The position numbers and the translations under genes were made by a program. This document shows positions 37,001-48,961 of a DNA stretch of 64,000 nucleotides, one piece after another. Every line of letters begins with the position of its first letter. The first letter of the stretch is position 1. The notes under the pieces were generated by a model. It was not told where the DNA came from. It saw nothing but the letters and a program-made list of their open reading frames with translations, and did no database searches. Origin of the DNA: Nymphaea colorata (lineage: Eukaryota; Streptophyta; Magnoliopsida; Nymphaeales; Nymphaeaceae); NCBI RefSeq assembly GCF_008831285.2, contig NC_045138.2:13962571-14026570 (forward strand), given 5' to 3'.

Positions 37001-37540
37001 CGGATTATGCTCCACGCGGCCCCAGAAATCTGGAGAACCTTTACCTTTTGATAATTGGAAAAGAATCTAATTGCAGCCGACCTCCCAATTTCTCACATAT
37101 TCACAATACCGTCCCTTTCCAACTTGTTTGTTTCTGCATTAACAAAAGTGTTCGTTCACCTACTTTTTTCTTTTAATCCCATGAACACCTCTTGAATCTT
37201 TTAATCTCATGAATGATTTGCCATATTTTTCAAAAAAGACAATAATTAGTCTGTGGTTGGCATCTTTTGTTATCGCTTTGCAATTTTTTCCAACAAATCC
37301 TTCAGTTGTTTTTGGACCATAACGTATCTATCTAAACTTTTCGGATTTTATTAGGTTTGTATATATTGTCCTAAAACGTTAGTTAGTTCTATTTTTTTTT
37401 AGGAAGAGATTTTCTTTAGTACCAAAGTATTTTTCATTTGCAAAAGGAACGACGAGGGAACCAAAGCAGCCGCATGTTCAAGAATAGGAAAAGAAACATC
37501 GTTCGGACGTTAAAAATAAATAAAAAGAAGAGGAAGATTG
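34056..37540. other. 3.5-kb spacer between the PLM-like and thioredoxin genes
   Basis: AT-rich, no supported gene. Includes the PLM 3' UTR. Around 34720-34870 and 35060-35135 there are GAGCTCGAG/GTTGAG-type words like those seen (opposite sense) at 45130-45260, probably fragments of one dispersed repeat family. At 35165-35255 an imperfect inverted repeat pairs AAAACCTGGTTTTTG with AAAACCAGGTTTT, perhaps a small MITE remnant. Confidence 0.5.
34357..34362 (+). terminator. AATAAA, possible polyadenylation signal of the PLM-like gene
   Basis: Canonical hexamer about 300 nt after the stop at 34055. Plausible, but it rests on one motif. Confidence 0.4.
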
Positions 37541-37548
37541 TATATATA
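37541..37548 (+). promoter_or_regulatory. TATA box of thioredoxin y gene
   Basis: TATATATA lies about 92-99 nt upstream of the ATG at 37640, which would leave a leader of some 65 nt. Confidence 0.55.
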
Positions 37549-37639
37549 TCGACTATCGTCCTCGTTTCCGTTGCGAAGCACACGCCCTCTTTCTCTCGGC
37601 TTCCTGGTCCCGGAGTTCGAAGGAGGACATCGTTAAAAG

Positions 37640-40600
37640 ATGGCGACAATCTTCGGCGTCTCTGCTTCTGTTTCAGCTAACCCCAATCCTTCCTCTGTTC
37701 TGGCTCCAACGAAGCTCTCTGCTTCTTCCTCTGTCTCTTTCTTGTCCTCCCGCGGCAGAACTCGAGGTTTCCCGCTCATTTCTCGGACGGTCCTGCCGCA
37801 CCGCCGTCGCACTGTCCGTCGGGTAACTCCGTCTACCTTTTCTCGCTTTTGGATTCGTGTTTTCTTTCTTATGTTGTTTTTTCCATTTTTGGTTGCTTCG
37901 GATGTGTTTTTTTCTTTATGGATTTGCCTCGGATTGATTATGATAAAATCGTTAGCTATTTGTCGCGAGATTTTAGGTTTGGTGTGTCGAATTTGAGGGC
38001 CTTATTGATGGTAATTTCCATCTAGATATAAGATTTATCAGGTCCTTCTGCTGTGTGTGGTGAATAGGCGATGAAACGGTCGTTGGATTCCGGCAGGTGA
38101 GCCTGGTTAGGTAGGAGAACAGATGGATAGTTTTTAAGTGTATAACTTCGTGGAAGAATCTATGGAAGAAGCTGTAGTCTTTGGAGTTCTGGGGAGCCAT
38201 GCGGGTCTTTCCGTTTCCTAGCAAAGGAGTCTGTCTTCGATGGTTTACAATCTCCAATCCATAGCAATCTCTGTCAATATTGGTCTTCCTAATGCGTGAG
38301 CTATTGAACTAGTGAAAATTGAAGCAAAAGGAAACATCTCAAGATCAACAAACGGAAACAACTCAAGGTATCAACAAACGGAAACATCTCAAGATATCAA
38401 CAGATTTTCCACTTCTGTTTCCTGGTCACTAATGTTCCCAATGGACGACAGATGACAGAAGATAGTGGGGAGGTGCGAGGGCTCGCAGTCTGGAAAGTAT
38501 ATAAACCACGTTATTATTGAAAATCAAAGAGGAGCAAGAGTAAGATGGTAAGTGGTGAAGGGGACGGATTGAATTTGATGTCTCTTATTATATGACTTTG
38601 ATTGGAAGGAATGATGGAGGTATCTCTTGAATCATCTGCATTGTGTGTAGTAGCACGCTGTTTCGTTAAAGATTAGCTCGGCAGAAGAACACTGTCCACA
38701 TTCAAGCCATGAAAGAACCATGCGATTTGGCTTATAGCGATCTTAGCAATTTCCTTAATGTGTTTTCCTTGCTGTTTTGAAGGCAGGAGTTGTTAAATGC
38801 ACAAGATTTGCACAAAGAGAGAAAAAAGTTGGTGATGATATTGCAATACCTGTTTTCATGGTTTTGAGAATGATTCCATTTATGTGTTGAGCATACGTTC
38901 CTAGGCAAATCTATCTGATAACTTTCCCAAGTAAACGTCTAGGCTAAAGTTTTTCCTTCTTGTTGAAGGCAAAAAGCAAGTGCTTGATAAAAGTTTTGTC
39001 ATGGCAAAATATTAGCGTTCAACCAGACAAGGAGCCTTTACAAGAAAATGCCACGAAGCCTGTTTTTGTTTCTTCGATATTGTTTTTTTCTTTATTTGTT
39101 TCTTCCATAAGTTCCTGCAATTTTCCTAGAAACGGGCAACTCTTTCGAAGAAAAAGCTCGAGTGAAAGCTTTTCAGAAAACAGCACTGGTGAACATGGCA
39201 TGGTTAGAAACATTCTTAAGTGTTGTAGACTCTAACACCCAGGTGCTAGACGAGTGCTTAGAACCAAAATTTGATGTCTGCTATTCTGGTGCGCATCTTA
39301 ATGCTATAATTTAATTTCCAAAGGCAACAGAAAAGAGAGAAAAAAAATCCGTCAACCATGCTTGGCATATCTTGTCCCCATAAACCATACGCTTTTGATG
39401 TTCCACTAACTTGTAAATATTCTTTTGATATACCAATAATAGTCAGACCTAGACCGTGTTGAATACATCCACGAGATTAAGTCAATGTTTAGGTGAGCAG
39501 CATGCATCATCTAATGAAATAGAGTAGCGCCTTAGGGTATCATGGTTCAGAGCCGTAATGGTTCCAATAAATTAGTAAGGGTTAGAATGGCACAGTAGTC
39601 TTAGTAAGTAGTAAAAAAATTATATTAATTACTTGATTGTGTAAAAGAATGACAATTGTGTAGATGTACATGCTGGTGTTTTCTTTTTCAACAATTCCTT
39701 TGTCTTGCTGCTTTGAGCTGTCTTAATAAATGTTCAAGACATATCTCACTTTGAACATTCAGCATGAGAGTATGAATTGTGCTTTCATATTTTCATCCTT
39801 ATAGCCCATCAGTTTTTGGCACTTGTCTTAGTCTTTGGCTTTCACTTTAGTTCTTGTTAGTTGTCTCATAGGCTAGATTTGTTTCTTCATTTCCTTTTCA
39901 GATTAATGCGAAGAAGCAGACATTTTCTTCATTTGATGATTTGATAGCAGGGTCCGACAAGCCTGTATTGGTTGACTTCTATGCGACTTGGTAAGTTGTG
40001 ATGCTTTCTCTGTCAGTAATCATTGTTCATTTTAAGTGTCATTTCTTGCTCCTTACCTTGCATTTAACAAAATCTTGGGCAATTTTCTTTTTGAGTGCAT
40101 GCTGTCTGCCATTTTGTTTCTAATGCTTTAAATTGTGTCCGAGGTTGGCCATTGTTGGTTCATTCTATTATTTCTTACAGTATTGACGTTATATCCTTTG
40201 TGGGCCCACTTAAAGATCTTCCATTTGAAGGGAGTCAAGAGTTCAGTTATGGGGATGCGAATGCAACTTTAGCATAAGCTGGTTGTGCTCTGTCCAACCA
40301 TTGGTCTAAAGGAAATCACTGTCCTTTTATAGTGATTGGCGGTGAAACAATTGTTAATGGATTTTCAAAGTGAATGAAACAGTTGTTAATGCATTTTCAA
40401 GGCTCCAGATTTCTAGAATCGGTTTGTATTTATTCTTTTCAAGGTTCTGGGAAGGGAAATTCACTATTTTACAATGTCCAATGGGAAACTGTAAGGGCTG
40501 TCAGTTTAAGTTATTGTCAATGAAACAAGGCGGAACTTTCTTAATGAATTTTCAAGGTTCCCGATATTCTAGTAGTAGTCTGTATTTATGCTTTGAAGAT

Positions 40601-41852
40601 TTTGGAAGGGTAAACTGACTACTTGACAATGTCTAGGAATTCATTGATCTCAATGACTCCTATGGGTATTCTATCAAGACCGGTAACCCGAGCGTTGGGT
40701 GTGTTTACTTCTTTGTCATCAAATGTTTTTTAAAAGTTCAACAATAATGAAAAGATTGATCTCTGTCACATTTGATTTTACAGTCCTAGTGGTTCAGAAC
40801 AAGTGTTTCAGGATGCTAATTAGTTGACAAGTTCTTCATTTGCTTCTTTCATCCACAAGGACCTTTAACCACCATCAGCGATGGCTTTTCTTGGACAGTT
40901 TGGTTATCCTTTTGAAAATTGAAAGTAAATTATGTGAATATTGTGATAGAAGATGTTATATCGTGTTCTTTCATAACTGAAAATCGCTTGCACCCATCAT
41001 CTCAGTCATTAGCATCCATGCTCTTATATACATGTAGATATTCATCGGCATTCACACTGCTCCCTTCTGCCACCTCGTTTGTTCTTCTACTTTTAATCAT
41101 GAACAGAATAAGAGGAGGGTACCACTTCTACATATTGTTGAAATTGGTTCCTATGACCTTTTCTATTCCTAGCAGCATAATTGGTTATTCCTTTACCAGG
41201 TGCGGTCCATGCCAATATATGGTTTCTGTTCTCAATGAAGTTGGCCATGCAATGAAGGATGCCATCGATGTGGTGAAAGTTGATACTGAAAAATATCCGA
41301 GCATTGCCAATCGCTACAGGGTCGAGGCGTTGCCTACTTTAATCATTTTCAGGGACGGAAAGCCATCAGCTAGATTTGTAAGTCACATCTGTTCTCTACC
41401 TTCCATTACAATTCATGCGCACCTGTGTGTGTGAGAGAGAGACGGCCATTTTTGCCTGTCGTCCTTGATCCTGGTCACTGAAAGGCTTCTATAACCCAAG
41501 AAGTGCCTTTTGGGATTAGCAACCATGAAATTCGGAAACAATTTGGTCTAGGTGTCAAAATTGGAAAATGATTCCTCAATTTCTGACCACCTTCAATTGG
41601 TGGATCTTGATCTACCTGATGCGACTAACATCTAAATACATTCTTCTTCTGGTGGAATTTCTGGATATTGGCTTTACTTGGGAAAATCTCTCTCTCCCTC
41701 TCTACATAGCTCCAAAATTTGATTTTGTTATATGCTAAAGTTATTTCAAAATATGCACCATACTAACTGTTGTTCTCAAACAGGAAGGTGCACTGCCTGC
41801 TGATCAGCTGATGCAGTGGATAAACAATGCACTTGACACTGTTGCTGTTTGA
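37640..41852 (+). CDS. TRXY: Chloroplast thioredoxin y (4 exons, 172 aa)
   Basis: Small disulfide oxidoreductase of plastids that reduces targets such as peroxiredoxin Q and methionine sulfoxide reductases. Exons: 37640-37822, 39902-39990, 41200-41377, 41784-41852; all GT-AG. The first 61 residues are Ser/Arg-rich with few acids, typical of a chloroplast transit peptide, and form exon 1 almost alone. The mature part has the active site WCGPC (91-95), with the Trp codon split by intron 2, and the cis-proline in ALPT (P136). The y-type text FDDLIAGSDKPVLVDFYATW and VVKVDTEKYPSIANRYRVEA points to Trx y rather than m, x or f. It ends EGALPADQLMQWI..., also y-like. The start is the first ATG after a TATA box. 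Arabidopsis has two copies, y1 and y2; I cannot say which this equals. Confidence 0.94.
40373..40637 (+). repeat. Diverged roughly 110-bp direct duplication in thioredoxin intron 2
   Basis: Segments at about 40373-40481 and 40519-40637 share in order AATGAAACA, ATTTTCAAGG, a TTCTAG word, TCTGTATTTAT-like text, a GGAAGGG word and ACAATGTC. Many substitutions and indels separate them, so it is older than the other duplications here. Confidence 0.7.
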
Positions 41853-41955
41853 TGCCTTTTTGAAATTGATTATGACTTCGGGCAACCAGTGTATAGTATC
41901 AGTTTGTAGTATATAGCTCACCAGGGGCAATTTTTTCATTTGGAAAATACAGATG

Positions 41956-41961
41956 AATAAA
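41956..41961 (+). terminator. AATAAA polyadenylation signal, thioredoxin y
   Basis: Canonical hexamer about 104 nt after the stop codon at 41852. Confidence 0.6.
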
Positions 41962-43597
41962 ATCTATGAAGGCTTCTACTGTTATAAACTTTCAGTCTGT
42001 TCTTTTCTTTATGATTATGATAAACTTTAAGCAAATTTTGTTCAATCACATTCTTTTGCATGCCTTTTTAATAGTTTGTCATGGTGAACATTGATATCCT
42101 TGTAGAGATCAAACGGGCTGATGTTGGTTCCCTTTCTGGGTTTGGGTTTCTAAAGTTCCGGAAATCACCTGCAAGGATAGGCCTTCAGGCTCCCCGTCTT
42201 GTTGCTTTGCACAGAGATCCCTTGCTGGACGGGAGCTCAGCAAGACACTGAGCGCCCTGGTTTTGGGTTGTCGGCATCAACGGTGTCAACGGCGCCACCA
42301 GCTGGCTATGCTTCTTGAAGCTGAAAGGGACCACTGTGTTAGGCTAGAATGAGAAACACATAATCAGCGATATTGATGTTCATATTGGTTATCCAAATTT
42401 AAAATAAAGTATATCTCATCAACAAAAATAAAGGGCAGTGATGGGTCATTCGGTAAACAATCTTTGTTTGGCTGATTTCTTGTGAGTATTGACCTTACCT
42501 AAGACACTAGAATTAACTCAAATTGATTTGATACTCATGGTCGCGTCGAGGGCATAGCATAGTGGTTCATATCAAAGGGGTTTTGAGGTTTGAATCTGGT
42601 AGCTCTAATATCCTATCATTGCACCAGTGCATTACTCACTCTTATAGTGCATTACTCCTACAAGTTATAGCGTGCACTCCGGTTGAAAAGTGTATCATAA
42701 ATCTATTTAACTTAACGCATAAATCTATTTAACGCAAAAAAAAGGAAAAAAAGAAGAAAAACTTAAAAGCATAAAAGTACCACGGTGGGGTATTTTTAGC
42801 TTATAGCAAACACTACACTCGGGTTGAATCATAAATTTTTTCTATGTAAGAAAAACAAGGAAAAACTTAAATTGGGTTGGGTGGAGATTTTATTTATGTT
42901 TATCTTTGTTACCAAAGAAAATCTCAAGAATAAACCAACGTTTTCATGTATAGCATAAGAAACCAATACTTTGTTGCTGTTTATGTAACGTGAAAATAAT
43001 ACTTGGTACCGCTATTTTGAAAATAAATAATTTATTTTTTAAATAACTAATTTTTTCTGGGCGTCATCTGAGGGTGTAAATGGATCATATTCTTACGGTT
43101 TACTTTATCTATACCCGGATGCTGAACGCGACTAGTAAATCGGGTACCGCATCGGTATCCGAAACTGTCTTGACTATTATCACCCAAATTATAATCTGAA
43201 ATTCTTCATGCACTAATAAAAAAAACTGAACAATATATGCCTGAAATAAGTAAGGAGAACGTAGTTCACATGGGAAGGTTATCTTTGAACTGGATATCGT
43301 TCCATATTTTAAACCGATTCCAACTTTATAGAAATGTCGAAATTCTGTCCGCATCCAAATTAAATCCGATGAACCTTTGCCGCATGGCCTCCCTCACGAC
43401 TAATCCGTCGCTACAACACTCCTTCCCCACTTCCTCCACCACTTCTACCACCACCGCCGCCGCCGCCACGCGGAGAGAGATGAGCATTATAACGAACGGA
43501 AGCCATCAATGGCAATTGCGTTTGTACCATCTACCTCATGGGCTTCCCCCCAAATAACGCATGCATAACGTCCATGGTTCGCCCGCCTCTACCATCC
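41962..43597. other. Spacer between thioredoxin y and EC1-like genes
   Basis: AT-rich, no gene supported. Two related stretches (about 42650-42740 and 42790-42860) repeat CGGGTTGAA-like and CATAAATCTATTTAAC-like text and look like degraded repeat. Sequence 43381-43480 is C-rich with CCACCACCG triplets but shows no convincing protein. Confidence 0.5.
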
Positions 43598-43605
43598 TAC
43601 AAATA
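43598..43605 (+). promoter_or_regulatory. TATA-like element of EC1-like gene
   Basis: TACAAATA lies 82-89 nt upstream of the ATG at 43687, in a C/A-rich leader. The match to the TATA consensus is imperfect. Confidence 0.4.
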
Positions 43606-43686
43606 CCGCCACCACCACCACCCCTAAACCAGTACCTGATTCGTAAGAGATAGAGGAGATAAGAAGACATCGCCGATCAATTGACC

Positions 43687-44064
43687 ATGGCTAAGTTCAC
43701 CGTCATCCTGCTGATTGCCAGCATCATGTCAGCTGCGTCCGGCCGAGAATCGCCATTCCGGCTGGCGGTTGTCCAAAAGGACGGCGGCCTCATGCAATGC
43801 TGGGACGCGCTGGCGGAGCTGAAGGCCTGCAGCGGGGAGATCATCCTCTTCTTCCTCAATGGGGAGGCCTACCTCGGCCCGGGCTGCTGCAACGCCATTC
43901 AGATCATCACCCACGAGTGCTGGCCCTCCCTCCTCACTGCCTTCGGCTTCACCGCCCAGGAGGGCGACATACTCAGGGGCTTCTGCGACGCCGTGGTCGC
44001 GGAACCGCCGGAATCAGGCGACGAAGGGGCGGCCCCGCCTCACGTTGGTGACGGTGGCATCTAA
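43687..44064 (+). CDS. EC1: EC1-like egg-cell-secreted cysteine-rich protein (125 aa, single exon)
   Basis: EC1 peptides are stored in egg-cell vesicles and released on sperm arrival; in Arabidopsis they activate sperm for gamete fusion. An N-terminal hydrophobic signal peptide (residues 1-19, FTVILLIASIMSAASG) is followed by a prolamin-like domain with exactly six cysteines at 38, 48, 67, 68, 78 and 100. Spacing includes the double Cys in LGPGCCNAI and the THECWP segment, as in the family. A short acidic/Pro tail ends the protein. It is intronless, as EC1 genes are. The start at 43687 (ACCATGG) has an ideal plant context. The coding sequence is strongly GC-rich against its AT-rich surroundings. 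Its neighbours match the EC1 neighbourhood in Arabidopsis. Confidence 0.93.
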   Translation: MAKFTVILLIASIMSAASGRESPFRLAVVQKDGGLMQCWDALAELKACSGEIILFFLNGEAYLGPGCCNAIQIITHECWPSLLTAFGFTAQEGDILRGFCDAVVAEPPESGDEGAAPPHVGDGGI

Positions 44065-47000
44065 GTGGTTGTTTTCTTAAAGTTGCAATCTCTATGCTTC
44101 TTGGGATTCACGTTCGGTGTCTTGAGTCTGTGCTCTTGTGTGGGTTATGTCGCGTCTGCGTGTCTTAAGTATCTACGTACATTTGTCCGCTTTCTTGGTG
44201 CGTCGAGATCTTACTTGTCGCTGTTTGTCTCGTCACTGTGTTGAGATTTTATGGTTGTTTCGATCTTCCATCTCTCTCTCCCTCTAAATGATCTCTAGCG
44301 ATAAGAAGAGTGGCATTTTGTGGACGCATCTCTATACATTCCGATAAATAGCATGAACAGAGACGTTGCTTTAGGTTGTGGGGTGTCTCGATATTATATC
44401 TAAAATATTTTTTGGAAAGTTAGAGGGAGCCGACACCAGTAGGCCGTAGCTTATACGCGTTTCCCCTACCACTCATTCACTTTAAAGATTAGCTTTTAAT
44501 AAATTTCCGCATTTGACATGTTGACATACAAAGAAAAGTCGATGAATGAAGAAGATGGCAACAGCGTTTTAGGGCCCTAAAGAAATAATAATAGAGAAAA
44601 AAGTTTCAGACTTGGGTTTCAAGTTGTCAGACTTGGCCTTCCAAAGGCAATATAGGGCATCTTGCAACCTGTCAAGGCATATGCTTAGAAGATATTCTTC
44701 ACAAATAAATAAAGTTCAGTTTTCAAAAGGGCCCCTAGAATTTGTCAAAAAATTTTACAGGAAGAAAAACAAACGTGAAAAGACGATGTGTATCGGCTGA
44801 TACGGTCTCTTGTTTAGGTTTCCGATACGAGTTGGAAACCAGCATCGGACTTTCATTTGTCCTTCAATCGTCAGAGTTTGAGCAACCCCACCTAACAAGC
44901 TTGTATTTTGCCTTTCTCATATGGACAACGATGGAAACCTACTGCAATAAACTTTTTCTCAATCAGAAAGTACTAAAGATTGATATTGGTTACCAATCAC
45001 TACCATCTTTCTCTTCATCTGCCTCATTAATCGGGACAGTTAAAAGCATCAATTATACTTGCACAATGAAGCAAGTATAGATTTTATGACTTACATTTCT
45101 TTTCAGAAAATATTGTAAAACATATTATAACATGTTCAAATTACTCGATCTTGCCTAGCTCGAACTCAACTTTTAACTAAGTTCATTTCTCAACTCGAAC
45201 TCTCAAGTCGTTTACTAAACTAGTCCAGCTCGAGCCAAACTTACCGAGCAAGTTCGAGTTGGACTCCTTTAGTCACTTTGTTGCTTAAATTAGGAATTAG
45301 TGGTAACCACCTTTTCAATCAACGAGACCAAAAATTAAATCTTGTTTAACGTGCAATCACATTTTCATTTATTCATATAAATATAATAAGCTTACCAATT
45401 CGTGTTTGAAAGATATAAAAATATGAGGTCTTTAAGGAGACACCTGTAAAAAGTCGGTGCACTGTTCGATCCAATAAAACAGTTTTTAAAGGCAAGCTGA
45501 TAGACTTCATAGAATTCCAGAAAAGCGACCACCCTTTCCCCACGTTACCTATTTTTTCATAATAAAGCTAACCAACAAATATGCCAACGTTGCTATTCGT
45601 TGATCGTTTGTTGCCGACAATGGTTCAAGGCAAGCTAAACGATGCCAAATATATTTCATATTTCAAATATATATATATAAAAAAAATTGAATTGTAACTC
45701 TAAGACCATTTAATCTGCATTGTTCGATCCAATCGATTCAACATGATGAACGGTTAAGAGAAGAGAAAAATGAAGATAACATTTTTATCATCTAATATTT
45801 GTTTACACATTTTTCTGTTGGTTTTTTCTTCAATCATCTATCTGCTTTAGATGAATGACTTTATTTAGATAGTTGAGTAACTCTATTTAATCATATTTAG
45901 ATGAATGACTTTATTTAGATAGTTGAGTAACTCTATTTAATCATAGTCATTGGTTCACTCAATAAATATATATATATATAACTATCTTTTGGCTTATACC
46001 TCTTACGCACACACAAAAATTTGATCATAATTTTTACCAATTCAATGTCGACCATCCTAATATTTGACTTTTTACCTCTCTCTTCATTGATGAGAGAGTG
46101 ATAACCACTTTTGCCACCATTTAGCAGAATTCACTATCTAGTTTCTTTAGCGATCTGTACTATAAATTTAGATAACCATCTGAATCACCAAAAAAGATCT
46201 TCATAGATGTAAGTAAGATCAGGGCAGGATTCAAAAGAATTTGAGTAAATTCAATGTACAAATTACACAAAACACAGACAGGGATATGGGTATTTCTAAA
46301 TTGTTTGTAACTAGCATTAATTCTTAACTGATATTTACAAATATTTAGGTGAGAGTGATGTTGATAGACTTTGGAATCAATGCCTTGGACCCATGGGCTT
46401 GTCAACATTATATCATAATTGCACTGGCATTACGCATTAGAATATCTCAAGGAATATTAGGGGAATCAGTTCATATATCTACATATTGAACAATTAATTG
46501 AAAAGCTTCTGGTTTCACTTTCAGATTTGAGTAAATCGATTCTTGTGGTCAACCTTTAATGTGGGCGCCACCACATGATCCATTATACGACCCTTCCTTT
46601 ATGGATGGCATTCATGTGAAGAACGGGACAAAGTTCATGATATTGAGCCAAGGATGGCATAAAGAACCCAAACATGACCAGGTTCTTGATTTATGTTACT
46701 TTCAGTAAAAAAAAAAAAAAATGTCTTGTTCCATGTCCAAAACATCTTTGGGGATCAATTGGATGGTTTATCCTGAGTTCTTCCAAGCAATCGAAACGTG
46801 TCCTAGTTCATGAACTTGGTTGCCTTCAAGAAGAATATCACGATCCCTTCCGAGAATATTTTCATGAACTTCGATAGATTTATGTGTTCAAAAAAATGAT
46901 CGTGGTTCGTGGAATGGGACATGTTTCTTGTGATCTAGATTTTACTTTGCTTGTTCGCAAACTAACTGATGCGAAAAGGTCCCTTTGTGCAGGCAGAGCT

Positions 47001-47949
47001 AGAAAAATTCTTGAACTAAAACGAACTGCATAATGGAGAGTTCGGATTTCATGAACTTGGCCACATCTTCACGATCTTTTAATACGATCAAGATTTTACT
47101 GAATTCGTCCACATCTAACCGATGCCAAACATCGCCTTGTGCAGGCAGAACTTCAAAGTTCTTGAACTAGAACAAAATGGACAATTTCATGAACTTGTCC
47201 ACACTGTACAATTGCCAAGAACATGATTAATATTTAAAGACTCAGTTACGTTTCAACGTGCCTCTCGTGCATCGGATCATACTCATTTGTGGCCCCAAAT
47301 TTTCACGTTACTGGGGAGGGGCGTACTGGGGAAGGTACTAATAGCAACTACCTCCAGGCTCGAACCTATGATCTCATTAACAGCAAAGTAATAATCTAAT
47401 CATATTCATAAATGCCACCGTTTACCAGACCTGTTATGACGATCTGCACCATTTTATACATTAAATGCCACCTTATCAGTGTTGTTAAGCCGTTAAAATA
47501 AATATGATATCTAAATTGAATTTTATAAATAAAAAAAAAAACTATTGCTTTTGATTTCTTTTATGATCTTTTATTAAAGTTTGCACATTTTGATTCCATT
47601 TGTACATGATTGGATTTACAAAAGCAGTTTTGACATCCTTTTTTTAGCTCCAAAACGCATAAAAAGCAAAGTAGAACTGGGATGCAATATATATATATAT
47701 ATATACATAAATGGATCGCGTTTTCAAGTGAGAAATTAGTTATGAAATGCATCATTTATATTATTCACTTGCACCAAGGCAACAAAGATAAGAGTAAGAG
47801 AGGCAAAGGAAAAAAAACAAAAAGAGAGAACACCGGAACTTGCTTATTAGAAGCAGAACCCTAAAGCAGCAGCAGCACCGGGACACACATGACAACCAGA
47901 ACACACCAACAACTGTTATTAGTTCACATGAAAACCCAAGACTAATAAC
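44065..47949. other. 3.9-kb spacer between the EC1-like and ASR genes (convergent)
   Basis: AT-rich, no gene supported. It includes both 3' UTR regions, a block with CTCGAACTC/AGCTCGAG words (45130-45260) resembling the one near 35100, the 50-bp tandem duplication at 45846-45945 and several AT microsatellites (45667-45680, 45966-45981, 47686-47705). A stretch at 46790-47200 repeats motifs such as TTCATGAACTTGG and GAACTTCGA/CACATC in a loose pattern, suggesting old local duplication. Confidence 0.5.
45846..45945 (+). repeat. 50-bp perfect tandem duplication
   Basis: Copies 45846-45895 and 45896-45945 both read TTTAGATGAATGACTTTATT and on, and appear identical by eye. No spacer. Confidence 0.95.
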
Positions 47950-48855
47950 TTAAAAGAGATGGTGGTGCTTCTTTCCTTCCGCCTCCTCAGCCTCATGCTT
48001 CGCCTCCTTCTTCTCGTGGTGCTCATGGAAGGCATACCCGCCGGCACCAACTGCGGCCGCCGCGGCGATCTCCTCTTCCAGCTTGTGCCTGTGAGCATGC
48101 TCTGGGTCCTTCTTTGCCTTGTGCTTCTCGTGCTGCATAAAGTCAAATTAGAAGCTTCAAATCTAGGTACGCCTTTGAGAATTCTAAATACCCATGGAAG
48201 TGGGCTAATTTGCAGACTAGGCTCGAGCCCAGTGGACCAAGTCTAGGCCAGGCAAGGACAAGATTTGATTCAAGTCATAGCCCATTAATCGCATCACATG
48301 AAGCATCGCTAGGCTCAGGCTTTTTGCTGATGTGTGGTTAGTACCTTTTGTGATCCATCAATTTGTGATCTAGATTATGATAATGCAAAATAACCAGTGA
48401 TGATTATGGCTATACTTATGTCAATACTTATAATAATTAGTTGTATCAATAATTATATGAAAAAGGTTAATTAGTTTGTCTTTCAATTTATAAAGGTACT
48501 ATGTTATCGGGTTAGCGACAAAGTCTCTCGACCTGGATGTGGTTTGCATGGGACCCAAACTAAAAAAGATGAAGGAGGCATAGGTCAAGTATGCATGGTT
48601 GATAATTACCAGAGCAAAAGCACCAGCGGCGATGGCTCCCATCTCGCCGAGGTGCTCCTTGTGCTTGTGCTCCTTCTCCTCTTTCTCATAGTCGACGGGC
48701 GGCTCGCTCTCGAAGACCTCAGCGGTCTGCGAGTAGGCGCCGAACCCCTCCCCAGACTGAACATAGCCAGATTCAGAGTAGACGACCTCGGAGGGCCGCT
48801 CGTTCTCCTCCTTGTGGTGGAAGAGGTGGTGGCGGTGGTGGTGCTCCTCAGCCAT
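47950..48855 (-). CDS. ASR: ASR (abscisic acid, stress and ripening) protein with ABA/WDS domain (2 exons, 142 aa)
   Basis: ASR proteins are small hydrophilic, zinc-binding, largely disordered proteins acting as chaperone-like protectants and, in some species, transcription factors. Exon 1 is 48855-48610 and exon 2 is 48132-47950; the single intron sits at the position typical for ASR genes, between AGAFAL and [12 protein letters not shown]. The N-terminus has the His-rich zinc-binding segment [13 protein letters not shown]. The C-terminal half carries the ABA/WDS domain ([10 protein letters not shown]..., [35 protein letters not shown]) and ends in the Lys/His signal [13 protein letters not shown] box is present upstream. 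Family members respond to ABA and drought, but I see no clear ABRE in the first 250 bases. It is the only minus-strand gene here. Confidence 0.96.
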
Positions 48856-48955
48856 GTTTATAGCAAAAAAACAGAAGGATGTAGGGAAACTGCTGGTTAG
48901 TTCAGGAAGGAAGAGTAGAGGAGATGATGGAGAAGGATGGAGAAGAAGGGAGTCA

Positions 48956-48961
48956 TTTATA
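48956..48961 (-). promoter_or_regulatory. TATA box of ASR gene
   Basis: TATAAA on the minus strand (within CCTATAAATG), about 101-106 nt upstream of the ATG at 48855. Good position and sequence. Confidence 0.7.

Noticed and set aside
43237-43557. 106-codon frame with Thr/Ala repeats upstream of EC1
   Set aside because: Low-complexity CCACCACCG region with no family match; it is more likely promoter or leader sequence.
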